A stretch of DNA of 64,000 nucleotides from Diadema setosum (taxonomy: Eukaryota; Echinodermata; Echinoidea; Diadematoida; Diadematidae): contig NC_092702.1 of the NCBI RefSeq assembly GCF_964275005.1, positions 8,852,330-8,916,329 of the forward strand, given 5' to 3'. Shown here piece by piece: positions 13,069 to 23,710 of the stretch. Made by a program: the position numbers and the translations under genes. Numbering within the stretch: the stretch's first letter is position 1; each line of letters opens with the position of its first letter. Under the pieces are notes generated by a model, which worked only from the letters and a program-made list of their open reading frames with translations, was not told where the DNA came from and did not search any database.

Positions 13069-15674
13069 CTTAGTCATTTGGAAACAGAATTCTTGTGAAA
13101 AACCTGGTCAGTAAAACCTGTACAGGTCATTATCTCATCTTCCAGAAGTGTTAAAATCCAATTCAGTATAATTATTGTCTGTTGTGTACAAAACCATGCA
13201 TAGCACAGCAGTTAATTGCATTGTTATGAAAACATGCCATACATAAAGGGGCTTGTAGAATTGCTGCAATTTATCATTCGTCGATATTGTTTGTTCAGAG
13301 TAATCTCAGCCCGTATCGTGTAGAGCTGCAACCTTTGCTAAATTTGTAACCATGTCCATGCATATCAAGAGATTATAAAACCATTTTCATTTGCAGTCAT
13401 TCAATCAGTGGTGCCCTGTCGGATCCCCGCTTTGGTACCAATCTTACATATTAGTCTCCTGCTTATTAAAATACAATACAATTTTGTAGTCATGATACAC
13501 AACCCTCGCTGGTTTCATCACGGTTGCCTATTGGTTTTGTCGAAATGACTTCAGTGGGTGCTGCTTTGCCTCCACTAATATTTGATGACTACCTCCACAG
13601 ACAGTAAAACAGGGTCATCAATAAAACCAGTCTTGCATAATTTATAGTTTATGGGTTGGATCTGTCACAGAAATGCACAGTTGTACCAAGACCTTGACAA
13701 ATTAGGGTTACATGCCACTATGACTCATGCAGAAATATGATTGCTCCAGTGTGTGCTATCTGTGAACACTTGTGGGTGTTCTGTTGTAGTTCTATTTTCA
13801 CAGCACATTGTCCATATCTGCATGTTACCATGTACTTTGTATCTAGTATAGCACTTTTGAAATATTCACTTTGATGGTACCTGCCTAGTAGTTGCTATGA
13901 ATCACATAATGAATGAATGATTCACAATGTGCAAAGAAACTTTTCTGCAAAGTCAGAGATGAGTTAGCCATCTGAAAATTAAGTCTGTGCTTTGGATGAT
14001 ATGTTCTTCCAAAATGATGTTTAAAATGTCACTCACCGTGTGTACCGTATAATTTATACGCCTTTTCCTGGAAATGGTTCAAGTATTCATCATTTTCAGA
14101 GTGTAACCTGTATGACTGTACAGATGGCACCAAGCAGAATTAATCACCCTTTTTGTAGTGTTGATAGAATGTTACTTTGAACAGAATATCTCAAGTACTT
14201 CTTATCAGTTCCAAGCATCTTCCATGTAGTTTCATTGCCAGAGGATGTTTTTATCATGTTTTTTAAAATTTTTTTGATCATAATTTATCTCGGCCGCTGC
14301 CGAGACTACCTCCAGAGCGTGGCCAAATGCGCGGCCGCGCATTTGGCCTTTTGCGCGTTTACACTGAAATGAAGGAGGCCGCGGCCAAGCCACGGCCGAG
14401 CCTCGCACTGTAAACGGGGTCTTTCATCTTCATATTTTATGCATATCTTCATGATTAGGGTTTTTCTTATAACAATCAGAAAGCCCCCTCCCCCACTTGC
14501 CCAACATAGCAATGGCTAATGCATGCAAAGTGCATTCCAAGTATTGAAATATGCTCAGTGTTATGCATGTGGTGGAATAGCTTGTTAATTGATCGTGGGG
14601 GGGGGGGGGGGCAGGTGGATTTCATAACTTTGAATAGGCTATAGTGATAAACTGGTGTGTTCCATGTTGAAACATAAACACTGAGCAGTATTTTATCAAC
14701 TATAGAATGTGCAAATCCAGTATGTGACTGACATGAACCCACTTCTCAGATTCCTTCAGATGGCCATGAATCTGTGAGTGTGTGGTCTTCTACTTATCAA
14801 TTTCTCCAACTCTGCACAGTGTATATTTACTGTTTTTAGCCCCCTTTTAGAGCCCCTTGCTGGAAATGCAGATTCACAGGGAACAAAATAGTGAATATAA
14901 TCAGATTAGCCTCCAGTCCAGGTTCTGTGCTATGATTTGATGATTGCCAAAAAAGATAAGCACCTGCAAAGAACGAGGTAGGACATGCATGCATTTATGA
15001 CATATTTTACCCAACAGAAATATTAACAGATGACACATAATTTTGCAGTCTTCTGAAAACCATTACAAAGAATCTTTCACTGATGATTCAATACTCCTAA
15101 ATCCGATGTACATTTTTTTTTGTGTGTGTGTATGAAATCATTTATTTATTGATGCTACTGGTCTGCAAAAAAGTAGAATGCAAAAAAAAAAATAAAATAA
15201 AAACCCTATAAGACCTTTAAGATATATGACAGTCTTTTAGATCATGTACACTGTAAGTGCAGTTTCAGCTAATCCTGTGGATCATAATAATTCACCAAAT
15301 AATGTTAGCCACAAAGAGAGGTAACAAAAGTTAGGTAGCCTGATATGAAAACATGTGTAAGAGAACCTGTTGAGAAGATTAAAAAAAAAAAGAAAATGAA
15401 ATACTGCGTAAACTACTATATCAAAAGAAATCATTCTTAGAATTGTCAACTAGTGGTCATTGTTTAGTAATTTATTTTCCTTCATTTTCTAAGTTTTATT
15501 TTGTCAAGAGTTGGGGCTCAAAATTTCTTCTTCATGGAATTGTAAAACATTGGTAAGACGCAGCATATCCCCTATAGAAATTCCCTGTTTTCAACTGATC
15601 CAATAAATGACATTTTAGTGATTTTGCATTCTTTGACTTTTGTTTGTTTGTTTGTTTGGTTTTTTGTTATTTTT
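13069..15674. other. Noncoding DNA around the GC island
   Basis: Apart from the island near 14.3 kb, holds a G-run at about 14597-14612 and A-runs near 15181 and 15381. No gene recognised. Confidence 0.55.
14288..14412. other. GC-rich palindromic island
   Basis: About 125 bp of very GC-rich DNA in AT-rich surroundings. Holds a perfect 28-bp palindrome at 14321-14348 centred on GCGGCCGC, a hairpin ctcggc-cgct-gccgag (14290-14305), and the further palindrome ggccgcggcc. gtttaca/tgtaaac flank its right half. Probably a MITE remnant; the outer ends are unclear. Confidence 0.6.
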
Positions 15675-16694
15675 AGCTCACCTGAGCCAAAGGTTCAAGT
15701 GAGCTATTGCGATCGCCCATCGTCCGGCGTCCGTTGTGCGTCGTCCGTCGTGCGTCGTCCGTCGTGCGCCGTCCGTTGTGCGTCGTGCGTCATGCGTAAA
15801 CTTTTTACATTTTCATCTTCTTCTTGAAAACCCCAGGACCGATTTTCATCAAACTTGGCAAGTAGCATCCCTAGGGGGTTAGGAACTCAATTTGTTAAAA
15901 TGGGCACCATGCCCCATCCAGGGGTCCCCAGGGGGGCCCAAACCCCCTAAAATTAAGGAATCTGTAAAAATCTTCTTCTCTAGAACCAGAAGTGATAGAG
16001 CTAAGTTAATACTATGAGTTAGTACATTGATGGCTGTAGTTTCAAGTTTGTTCATGGCAGGATCAGGGGTGCCCCCCTTGGGACCCAGGGGAGGGGGTGG
16101 GGAGGGATTCTAATGGGGCCTAAATTGTACATTTTCATCTTCTTCTTGAGAACCCCATGACCCATTTTCACCAAACTTGGCAGGTAGCATCCCTAGGGAG
16201 TTAGGAACTCAATTTGTTAAAATGGGCACCATGCCCCACCCAGGGGGCCCCCAGGGGGGCAAAACCCCCCAAAATTAAGGAATCTTTAAAAATGTTCTTC
16301 TCTAGAACCAGAAGTGATGGAGCTAAGTTAATACTATGAGTTAGTACATTGATGACTGTAGTTTCAAGTTTGTTCATGGCAGAATCAGGGGTGCCCCCCT
16401 TGGGACCCAGGGGAGGGGGGTGAGGAGGGGTTCTAATGGGGCCTAAATTGTACATTTTTATCTTCTTCTTTAGAATCCCATGACCCATTTTCACAAAACT
16501 TGGCAGGTAGCATCTCTAAGGGATTAGGATCTCAATTTGTTAAAATGGGCACCATGCCCCACCCAGGGGGCCCCCAGGGGGGCCCAAACCCCCAAAATGA
16601 AGGAATTTGGTAGAGCTGTGAATAATTTAGATTAGTGACTGCGTGAAAGGTGAACTTGCGATACTCAGGTGAGCGCAAGACCCGCGGGTCTCTT
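15675..16694. mobile_element. 1-kb element with AGCTCACCTGAG ends and internal 322-bp tandem repeat
   Basis: Left agctcacctgag is matched reversed near 16664-16674. After a gtcgtccg-type minisatellite (about 15718-15795), a unit of about 322 bp is repeated 2.6 times. Units start near 15807, 16129 and 16452, at acattttcatcttcttctt. Each contains gggcaccatgcccca, gaaccagaagtgat and g/c-rich runs. Noncoding; a type of repeat widespread in marine invertebrates (recalled). Confidence 0.75.
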
Positions 16695-17157
16695 GTTTTT
16701 TTTTACTACTGAATCTGCATCTGCCATGTATGATCGTACCTGGAGTTCTGAAACACCATACATGTTTGAGAGTTGGCAACTGAATATTGTACACTGCACA
16801 AATTTGGTACATTTGATAAATGCAGTTGCATTCTTGGGCAGTTCCTAATGGTGTAAATTTCCTCACTGGAAACTATATAAACTACCAAGGCACAAAATGT
16901 CAAGTACCTCATAACAGAACGCACATGGCTCTTGTGAACAAATGCACAAATCTGAGAATCTGGGATGCGAGTGCACGTCTAGGAAGTCACACCCTGAAAA
17001 AGGTTTTGCCAAGTGTGACAGATTGTTTTTTGATCTGTCGTTGTTCAACGGAATTTTGAATTTTTGGTCAGTGTCATGGCTTAGGTCTCAACCTTTTGTC
17101 GGGTACATGAACCTCAGGAAATGCAAAGAGTGCCTGCAACCAGCTGCAGCTATACAT

Positions 17158-17405
17158 GAAGAGTTTGTTTGCAAAAACCGATAAGTCCATATTTGTCAAA
17201 CGGAGATATTTGCGATTAAAGGTCAAGAAAAATAAAGAGAATAATAAGAAAATTTTTGCTTCTTCTGACCATAACTTCAAAAATATACCTTTATAATGTA
17301 GTGACCAATATATCATTTAAAAGGTATCATTTTGTACTTTGTGACAGAGACCGTACTTCAAAATCTTCAAAAATGGACTTATCGGTTTTTGCAAACAAAC
17401 TCTTC
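17158..17405. mobile_element. 248-bp MITE with perfect 33-bp inverted arms
   Basis: Arms 17158-17190 and 17373-17405 are exact reverse complements (gaagagtttgtttgcaaaaa...). Weaker complementarity continues outward to about 17140 and 17425 (ctgcagctatacat against gtacatctgca). Overlapping open frames on both strands are caused by the palindrome. Confidence 0.8.
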
Positions 17406-17834
17406 ACATGTACATCTGCAACTGTATCTTCTTGTTCTATGTCACAAGAACACAGAAGATGTAATGTTTTGGTATTTCTAAAAGAAAATTAAGGATTTAA
17501 AATCGCTTCTTATTCCTATGCATTATTTCTGGTTACCTTTGCTGTCACACACCTCAGTGATATTAACTATTAAATGAAGAACATTCACAATTAATGAAAA
17601 TAAGTTTAGTATAAATCAGTATCATTATATGTCACACTCTGCAGTGCAGGTTATATTTGAATGGACTACACATGATCAATATGAAGGGTGTGTCAGTTTT
17701 TACAGCACCACTTGTATTACACAATTGATGCACTAGTTTCTCTGTGCAGGGGTTTTGATTTACAAGGTGTATGTATTTCTTACCAATTATTATTTTCATC
17801 TAAGTCTGTGGGAGGAAGTCAAATTAAAGTAAAA

Positions 17835-17859
17835 ACACACACACACACACACACACACA
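17835..17859 (+). repeat. CA microsatellite
   Basis: Twelve CA units after an A-run. Creates a spurious Thr-His open frame. Confidence 0.9.
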
Positions 17860-18194
17860 ACATTGTTATCAAATGGACTGTAAGAAATAAATGTCTTAAG
17901 TACCAAACTGTGGAAGGTTCATTAAATCAAATGGTGGAACCAAAGCTGTGGCAGAAGCTGACTTACTAGTGTAATAAACATTTGTTTGTATGTTTTTACA
18001 AAATCCTAATGTATGCACATTATGTGAAGTGATGATATTAGACCCTCATGAAGTCTCCAATTTGTTTGATGTAACATTTGAATGAAATTTAGAAGAAAGA
18101 TTCACTTCTTGTCTTCAAGTTATTCTAGCATTATAACAATTAGCAGTTATGATCTTTGAATACTTATAAAAGGAATAAATTATTGTTGCTAAAA

Positions 18195-18233
18195 TATTTT
18201 ACTTCTGGAGTCTCCGAAAGAGACTACATTGAG
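18195..18233 (+). repeat. Left inverted terminal repeat of DIRS element
   Basis: 39 nt beginning TATTTTACTTCTGGAG; the exact reverse complement is at 22789-22827. It includes a short self-complementary hairpin. The following segment (about 18226-18256) is shared with the small palindromic element at 22827-23097. Confidence 0.9.
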
Positions 18234-18487
18234 ACCCGCTTTGCGCACGCGCAGTCATATCGCTTTTCTACGCACGAGTATTCGAACGCAGTTCCCTTAT
18301 CGCAGTCGAAAATTCTGATCTTTTTTCGCATTTCGCGGTACTAACGGTTCTAGAAACCAGCAGTTAGTGGAATTTAGATTCCGCTATCTTCCTATATCGT
18401 ACAACGATTATTCGGTGCTTAGCAAGGCGGCAAGCACAGCCTTTTCTAGCGGCCTCATTCCACGAAAGTCACGCGGTGGCTACGGTG

Positions 18488-19738
18488 ATGGAGGTACAAC
18501 AGCCCCAAGAACAGCTGCATCATCCGGCTAAGCCCGGCGCAGTGGCAAACACCAACGTTGTTTGCGAAGAACGTTCCCCTCCGACAGGCAAACAAGTCAA
18601 GCCGAAAAAGAAACTAGTTAAGTCGGTCACGGTTTCCGGTACTAACATGGCGGGTAAAGTGCCGCAAGCGAAGCAGGGCCCAAAGACGGCCGAAAAATCC
18701 TCGGATGTCGAGGACAGACTATCGAGACTGGAAAGTCTTCTGAGTAAAGTGGTCGACGCGCTGCCCAGTGTAAACTCCACGCCGCCGAAACCGGCATCGC
18801 GCCATTTTGTGGCGTACGATGAGGCGCACAGCGCGGGACAGTGTGAAATTCCTATGGAAACTGATTTTCAACAGTGCGGGGAGCCGCACGTGCGTGACAC
18901 GGGCGAAGCCAACAGAGAAGAAGGCGAATTTGCGTCAGACGCGGCAGACGTGCTAGAAATTCCCGTTCTCGCAGCAAAATTTGCCAAGCCGGGTGATACA
19001 GGGCTACCGGTAGACGAGGACTTAGCCAGCTCTACTACTTACCTCATAAGCCACCCTCTAGAAGAAAAAGTGTTGGAAGAGACGGCATCTAAGTATCCAG
19101 CCCCGAGCAACTGTGTTTACCTCGCTACACCGAAGGTGAACGGCCCGATCTGGGATAACCTACCGCAACACACACGCAGTAGAGATGCCAAGTTACAGCG
19201 TGTGCAGAAGTCGCTGACGAAGGGCCTGAGCGCGCTAATACAGTCCTTCCCATCACCTCGGCTGACCGACACACAGCAGGACGCATTGGCGTTGCTGTGC
19301 AATGCCAATTTTGAACTCAATTCGTTGAGGAAAGAACTTATCAAGCCGGACATGGCAGCCACTTACTCTCATCTTTGCAAACCTTCCACTCCCGTCACTA
19401 AATTCCTATTCGGGGATGAATTGGGAAAGAGAATGAAAGATCTCAAAGAGGAGCAGAAAGCTGCATCAGGGGTGATGAGAAACCCAATTTCGCGGCCACA
19501 GTCTAGTACGTACCACCCGTACAGGGGAGCAGCTTTCTCCAAGCGACAATACAGAAGTGCTGGCTGGACTGCAAGTTCAGCTGCCTCAACACACAGACCA
19601 ACAGCCGGCGGTAGTAGCAGGCCTTTTTTAGGTCAGCGCCCACAGTGGGGTCACAGCAAGCAGCCACCACCCCGCACAGCGAGCCGCCCCCCACAACAGG
19701 CTCCACAGCACAGGCCTCCAATGCAGCGCAAGAAATAA
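18488..19738 (+). CDS. DIRS element ORF1, Gag-like
   Basis: Part of the DIRS element. An open frame of about 417 codons from the first ATG, rich in Pro, Lys, Ser and Gln. A short heptad-like stretch lies near residue 80 and the tail is basic and Gln/Pro/His-rich. No CCHC zinc knuckle is visible, as is usual for DIRS Gag-like proteins. Assigned by position and composition, not by a recognisable fold. It overlaps the RT frame. Confidence 0.7.
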   Translation: MEVQQPQEQLHHPAKPGAVANTNVVCEERSPPTGKQVKPKKKLVKSVTVSGTNMAGKVPQAKQGPKTAEKSSDVEDRLSRLESLLSKVVDALPSVNSTPPKPASRHFVAYDEAHSAGQCEIPMETDFQQCGEPHVRDTGEANREEGEFASDAADVLEIPVLAAKFAKPGDTGLPVDEDLASSTTYLISHPLEEKVLEETASKYPAPSNCVYLATPKVNGPIWDNLPQHTRSRDAKLQRVQKSLTKGLSALIQSFPSPRLTDTQQDALALLCNANFELNSLRKELIKPDMAATYSHLCKPSTPVTKFLFGDELGKRMKDLKEEQKAASGVMRNPISRPQSSTYHPYRGAAFSKRQYRSAGWTASSAASTHRPTAGGSSRPFLGQRPQWGHSKQPPPRTASRPPQQAPQHRPPMQRKK

Positions 19739-21756
19739 CTACCAGCATACCCAAAGAGGTAGGTAGTTTCGATTCACATCATGATCATACCTGCATTCCC
19801 CAATGTATTTGTACGTGTGTGCAATGTATTCCAAAGAAAGCTCCAGTGGCAGTCGGAGGTCGAGTGAGGCTTTTTTACAGGCGATGGTGCCAAATCACAG
19901 CTGATCCATTTATTTTGGCAGCAATCAGGGGTTACAAAATTGAATTTAAAGAAGCATGTATGTCCCCTAGGAGGGATAAGCCCTTCATTCAATACAAACC
20001 AAACCAGCACAATTCAGCTTGTATTGACAGAGAGATCGCAAGCTTACTGACTAAGAATGTTATCGAAGAATGTGGTCATGAAGAAGGAGAATTTCTCTCA
20101 AACATTTTCACACGACCCAAGAAAAATGGGGGTGTTCGACTAATACTTGATTTGACAGATTTGAACAAGTGTGTGAGCGTACAACACTTCAAAATGGATA
20201 ACATTCATACAGCTGCCCTTTTAATCTCCCCAGGAGATTTCCTAGCCTCAGTCGACCTCCGAGATGCTTACTACTCCATTCCAATTGACACTGAACACAG
20301 AAAATTCTTGAAATTTCCATGGCAAGGGAAATTTTACAGGTTCAAAGTCCTACCAAATGGGCTCAGCACAGCGCCCAGACTTTTCACCAAGCTCATGAAA
20401 CCTGTTTTCGCTACACTGAGAGAAATGGGGCACATAGTATTAGGCTACCTTGATGATACTCTCATTATCGGAGAGTCAATAGAACAAATAAAGGAGGCTG
20501 TACGTGCAACCACAAATCTCCTGTCTGAGCTAGGTTTCGTAGTCCATGAGGAGAAATCTATGCTAGAACCCCAACAAGAGCTCACATTCCTAGGGTTTAA
20601 GCTGCACACTGGTGATATGACTATCTCCTTGCCAGAAGAGAAAATGCAGGACATTATCACAGTCTGTTCAGACTTGCTTGACAATACTAGACCCACAATC
20701 AGGCAGGTGTCACATGTTATCGGGAAGATAATAGCTACTTTCCCTGGAGTCCAACATGGCCCTCTTTTCTACAGATGCCTAGAACGTGACAAAATTGCCG
20801 CCCTTAAAGCTAACAAAGGCCATTTTGACAGACCTATGAAGCTGTCATTAGAAGGGAAAGAAGAGCTCAAATGGTGGATTAATCATGTCTTTGAGGAGTG
20901 TGCACCAATTAAGCGTAACAGACCTACACTTGAGCTGCGTACAGACGCTAGTGGGCTTGGTTGGGGAGCCACAAATCTGTCCATTGAAACAGGAGGCAGA
21001 TGGAACGATCTTGAAATGGAAAGAGCTAGAAAGAATGATATCAATTACCTGGAGACATTGGCAGCCGGGTTTGGACTGAAGTCCTTTTGCTCTTCTTTAC
21101 ATGATGTTCATGTCCTCCTTAGGTCAGACAACACAACAGCAGTTGCTTATTTGAATAACATGGGGGGTATTAAGTCCAAGGACTGTGACAGTGCAGCTAG
21201 AGACATCTGGAGGTGGTGCATGGAACGTAATATTTGGGTTACTGCAGCACACCTTCCAGGGAGTGAGAACACTGAGGCAGACAGCAGGTCTAGAAAGTTC
21301 AGTGACCGAAATGAATGGATGCTTAACAAGCAAGCCTTTAACAAACTAGTTTCAGTTTTTGGGCTTCCAGACATTGATCTCTTTGCGTCCAGACTAAACA
21401 ACCAACTTGAGAGATATGTCACTTGGTTGCCAGATCCAAATGCAGAAGCCGTAGATGCATTTACCTTGGATTGGGGAGAATTCAAATTCTATGCCTTTCC
21501 CCCTTTCTGTCTCATCCCAAGATGTCTTCAAAAAATTAGAACAGATAGAGCTGAAGGCATAATGGTAGTGCCAAATTGGCCCACACAGGCATGGTTTCCT
21601 AAGCTGAAAAGGATGTTAAAGGGTGAAGCAGTGCTAATTACAAGGAGTAGGAACCTATTAACGCAACCTGTTACGCATGAACCACATCCCTTGTATGATC
21701 GAATTGATCTTCTCTGTTGCAGGTTATGCGGCAGCCCTTCGAAAGGACAGGACTAA
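19645..21756 (+). CDS. DIRS element ORF2, reverse transcriptase and RNase H
   Basis: Part of the DIRS element. Open frame of about 700 codons overlapping the end of the Gag-like frame; where translation starts is not clear from sequence. Domains in order: an N-terminal linker, an RT palm and fingers with a YLDD catalytic box, RNase H beginning at a TDASGLGWGA segment, and the C-terminal DIDLFASRLN region that follows RNase H in DIRS-type polyproteins. Role: reverse transcription of the element RNA. Confidence 0.93.
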   Translation: MGSQQAATTPHSEPPPTTGSTAQASNAAQEITTSIPKEVGSFDSHHDHTCIPQCICTCVQCIPKKAPVAVGGRVRLFYRRWCQITADPFILAAIRGYKIEFKEACMSPRRDKPFIQYKPNQHNSACIDREIASLLTKNVIEECGHEEGEFLSNIFTRPKKNGGVRLILDLTDLNKCVSVQHFKMDNIHTAALLISPGDFLASVDLRDAYYSIPIDTEHRKFLKFPWQGKFYRFKVLPNGLSTAPRLFTKLMKPVFATLREMGHIVLGYLDDTLIIGESIEQIKEAVRATTNLLSELGFVVHEEKSMLEPQQELTFLGFKLHTGDMTISLPEEKMQDIITVCSDLLDNTRPTIRQVSHVIGKIIATFPGVQHGPLFYRCLERDKIAALKANKGHFDRPMKLSLEGKEELKWWINHVFEECAPIKRNRPTLELRTDASGLGWGATNLSIETGGRWNDLEMERARKNDINYLETLAAGFGLKSFCSSLHDVHVLLRSDNTTAVAYLNNMGGIKSKDCDSAARDIWRWCMERNIWVTAAHLPGSENTEADSRSRKFSDRNEWMLNKQAFNKLVSVFGLPDIDLFASRLNNQLERYVTWLPDPNAEAVDAFTLDWGEFKFYAFPPFCLIPRCLQKIRTDRAEGIMVVPNWPTQAWFPKLKRMLKGEAVLITRSRNLLTQPVTHEPHPLYDRIDLLCCRLCGSPSKGQD

Positions 21757-22694
21757 AGAAGGAAATTGTGGACATTTTGGCCGCTTCTTGGAGAGCCTCT
21801 ACCCAGAAGCAATATTGTGTGTACATAAAGAAGTGGAAAGACTTTTGCAAGAGTAAGAAGAAAAGCCATCTTCACTCTAGTGTTCAGTTTGTTTTAGAAT
21901 TTCTTAGTGAGCTTTTTCATGTAGGAGGTCTTGGATACAATGCACTCAACACAGCAAGAAGTGCGCTCGCATCATTCCTAGTTCTTGAGGATGGTGCCTC
22001 TACAGTTGGGAACAACATTTTGATATCAAGATTTATGAAGGGAGTTTTCCATCTCCGAACCCCAAGACCTCGCTATGTAGATACTTGGGATGTAAATATT
22101 GTGTTTTGCTATCTCAGAAAGCTGTCACCGGCAAATGCACTGAGCCTACAAGATCTCACCAAAAAGCTATGCATGCTCATGGCTCTCATCTCAACACAGA
22201 GAGCACAGTCGTTGCAGCTCCTGAATTTGGACAACATGATACTCAAGGGATCATCAGTTACATTTCATTTCAGCGAGCTACTGAAACAAAATAGGCCTGG
22301 AAACGCTGGCTACACACTGAGCATGAGAGCCTACCCTCCAGATCGTCGATTGTGCGTTGTCAACTACATCAAAGCCTACATACGGAGGACTGAGGAAATT
22401 CGAGGCCAAGAGCGTCGGCTCTTTATTAGTTTTCGCAGACCCCATGCGAAAGTTACGTCACAAACCATCTCCAGGTGGATCAAAGATGTTATGACAGCGG
22501 CAGGAATCGACACTTCAAAATATAAGGCTCACTCAACAAGAGCAGCTGCGACGTCAGCTGCACACAGAGCAGACTTGCCAGTTTCGTTTATCCTTGAGAA
22601 GGCAGGCTGGACGAATGAAAAGACTTTCAGAAAGTACTACAGAAAACCTTTGCTGGATGGGAGCAAGTGTCTTTCAACTGCTCTACTAAAATGA
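21717..22694 (+). CDS. DIRS element ORF3, tyrosine recombinase
   Basis: Part of the DIRS element. About 325 codons, overlapping the end of the RT frame in a different frame. The N-terminal half resembles a core-binding SAM-like domain. The C-terminal half has the recombinase signature: an Arg in STQRAQSL, an HSTRAA box, and GW followed by a KYY tyrosine segment. This enzyme replaces the integrase of LTR elements and inserts the circular DNA intermediate. Confidence 0.92.
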   Translation: MQVMRQPFERTGLKKEIVDILAASWRASTQKQYCVYIKKWKDFCKSKKKSHLHSSVQFVLEFLSELFHVGGLGYNALNTARSALASFLVLEDGASTVGNNILISRFMKGVFHLRTPRPRYVDTWDVNIVFCYLRKLSPANALSLQDLTKKLCMLMALISTQRAQSLQLLNLDNMILKGSSVTFHFSELLKQNRPGNAGYTLSMRAYPPDRRLCVVNYIKAYIRRTEEIRGQERRLFISFRRPHAKVTSQTISRWIKDVMTAAGIDTSKYKAHSTRAAATSAAHRADLPVSFILEKAGWTNEKTFRKYYRKPLLDGSKCLSTALLK

Positions 22695-22788
22695 CCAGGC
22701 AAGGTAAACAATTTACCGTTTTGGTAAATGACAATTCATAGTCATTTCTGTTATATTTCTTACAAATATGGCTACTGAGCTTCAAAAT

Positions 22789-22827
22789 CTCAATGTAGTC
22801 TCTTTCGGAGACTCCAGAAGTAAAATA
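22789..22827 (-). repeat. Right inverted terminal repeat of DIRS element
   Basis: Exact reverse complement of the left terminal repeat. It begins about 95 nt after the stop of the recombinase frame, a normal position for a DIRS element. Confidence 0.9.
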
Positions 22828-23097
22828 GAAAGATTAAATGAGAACTTACCTGTTTGAAATTTGATCTTTATTTTACGAGGGAGTTGTAGGAAGAGAATAC
22901 ATTCCCTCCTCTCCCTCCCAAAGTTTCAAACGTGAAGCTAAGTTCTCCATAATCTTTCAAATATCCAGCAGCCACATTTGATGCTTCGAAAAATGACTGC
23001 GCGTGCGCAAAGCGGGTCTCAATGTATTCTCTTCCTACAACTCCCTCGTAAAATAAAGATCAAATTTCAAACAGGTAAGTTCTCATTTAATCTTTCT
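22827..23097. mobile_element. 271-bp palindromic element abutting the DIRS right end
   Basis: Arms 22827-22903 and 23021-23097 are 77 nt each and exactly reverse-complementary, with a 117-nt spacer. Next to the inner edge of the right arm lies a stretch that, reversed, matches the DIRS left interior (the cccgctttgcgcacgcgc segment). It is probably a short non-autonomous relative of a sister DIRS family, inserted against or sharing the DIRS right end. No coding capacity. Confidence 0.7.
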
Positions 23098-23710
23098 ATT
23101 AACCATTAAAGTGATTTTATAGTATTTTCATATACAAATGAAAGACAGAATTGTTAGCTGATAACTGATAACATCTTCTCCTTGTCATATGCATGCTGTC
23201 ATTGAGACCAATATCTTAGTTTCGTAAAAGCGTGTTAAACTTATGTTTGTACAGTTTAGATGAAACTGTTCCGTTTCTATTTTATGGTACTGGTATACTC
23301 TTCTTGTTACAGTCAAATTCAGCATAGGATAGAGTTTCCCTTTGATGTTGGAGTTGAATGTGTGCCGTCATATCAGTAAATGAATAAACAGGAAATTTGA
23401 TGTGATTTATGATCTATAGGTATAGTGAATGATATCTGCAAGAGATTTTTATCGATGACTCTCTGATCTGACAGGAGCTGGCAATGTGGCACTTACATTC
23501 CAAGTTCTGTTTGGGTCATTTTGTCAAATGTTGCAGAACCCCCCAATGCCCAAGGGAAATTAATCATTTTGATGAAGGACCGAACTTGAAGCATCAAAAT
23601 GTCTTACCTCCTGTTACCCTTTCCAAGCCACAATTAAAGGGATGCAGTGAGCATTTTAAGGGCAGCAGTAAATTGGCATATTCTGCTGTCATCAAATTGT
23701 CTCTCAATAG

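Larger units (their letters stand above)
18195..22827 (+). mobile_element. DIRS-family tyrosine-recombinase retroelement, looks whole
   Basis: A 4.63-kb element bounded by inverted terminal repeats (18195-18233 and 22789-22827) that match at all 39 positions. It contains three long overlapping open frames in one direction: Gag-like, reverse transcriptase/RNase H, and tyrosine recombinase. That order, with inverted rather than direct ends and no integrase or protease, is diagnostic of DIRS1-like elements. No target duplication is seen, as expected for recombinase-mediated insertion. Open frames and identical ends suggest a recent insertion. Each end carries a small hairpin (AGTCTC, loop CGAAA, GAGACT). 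Confidence 0.93.
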
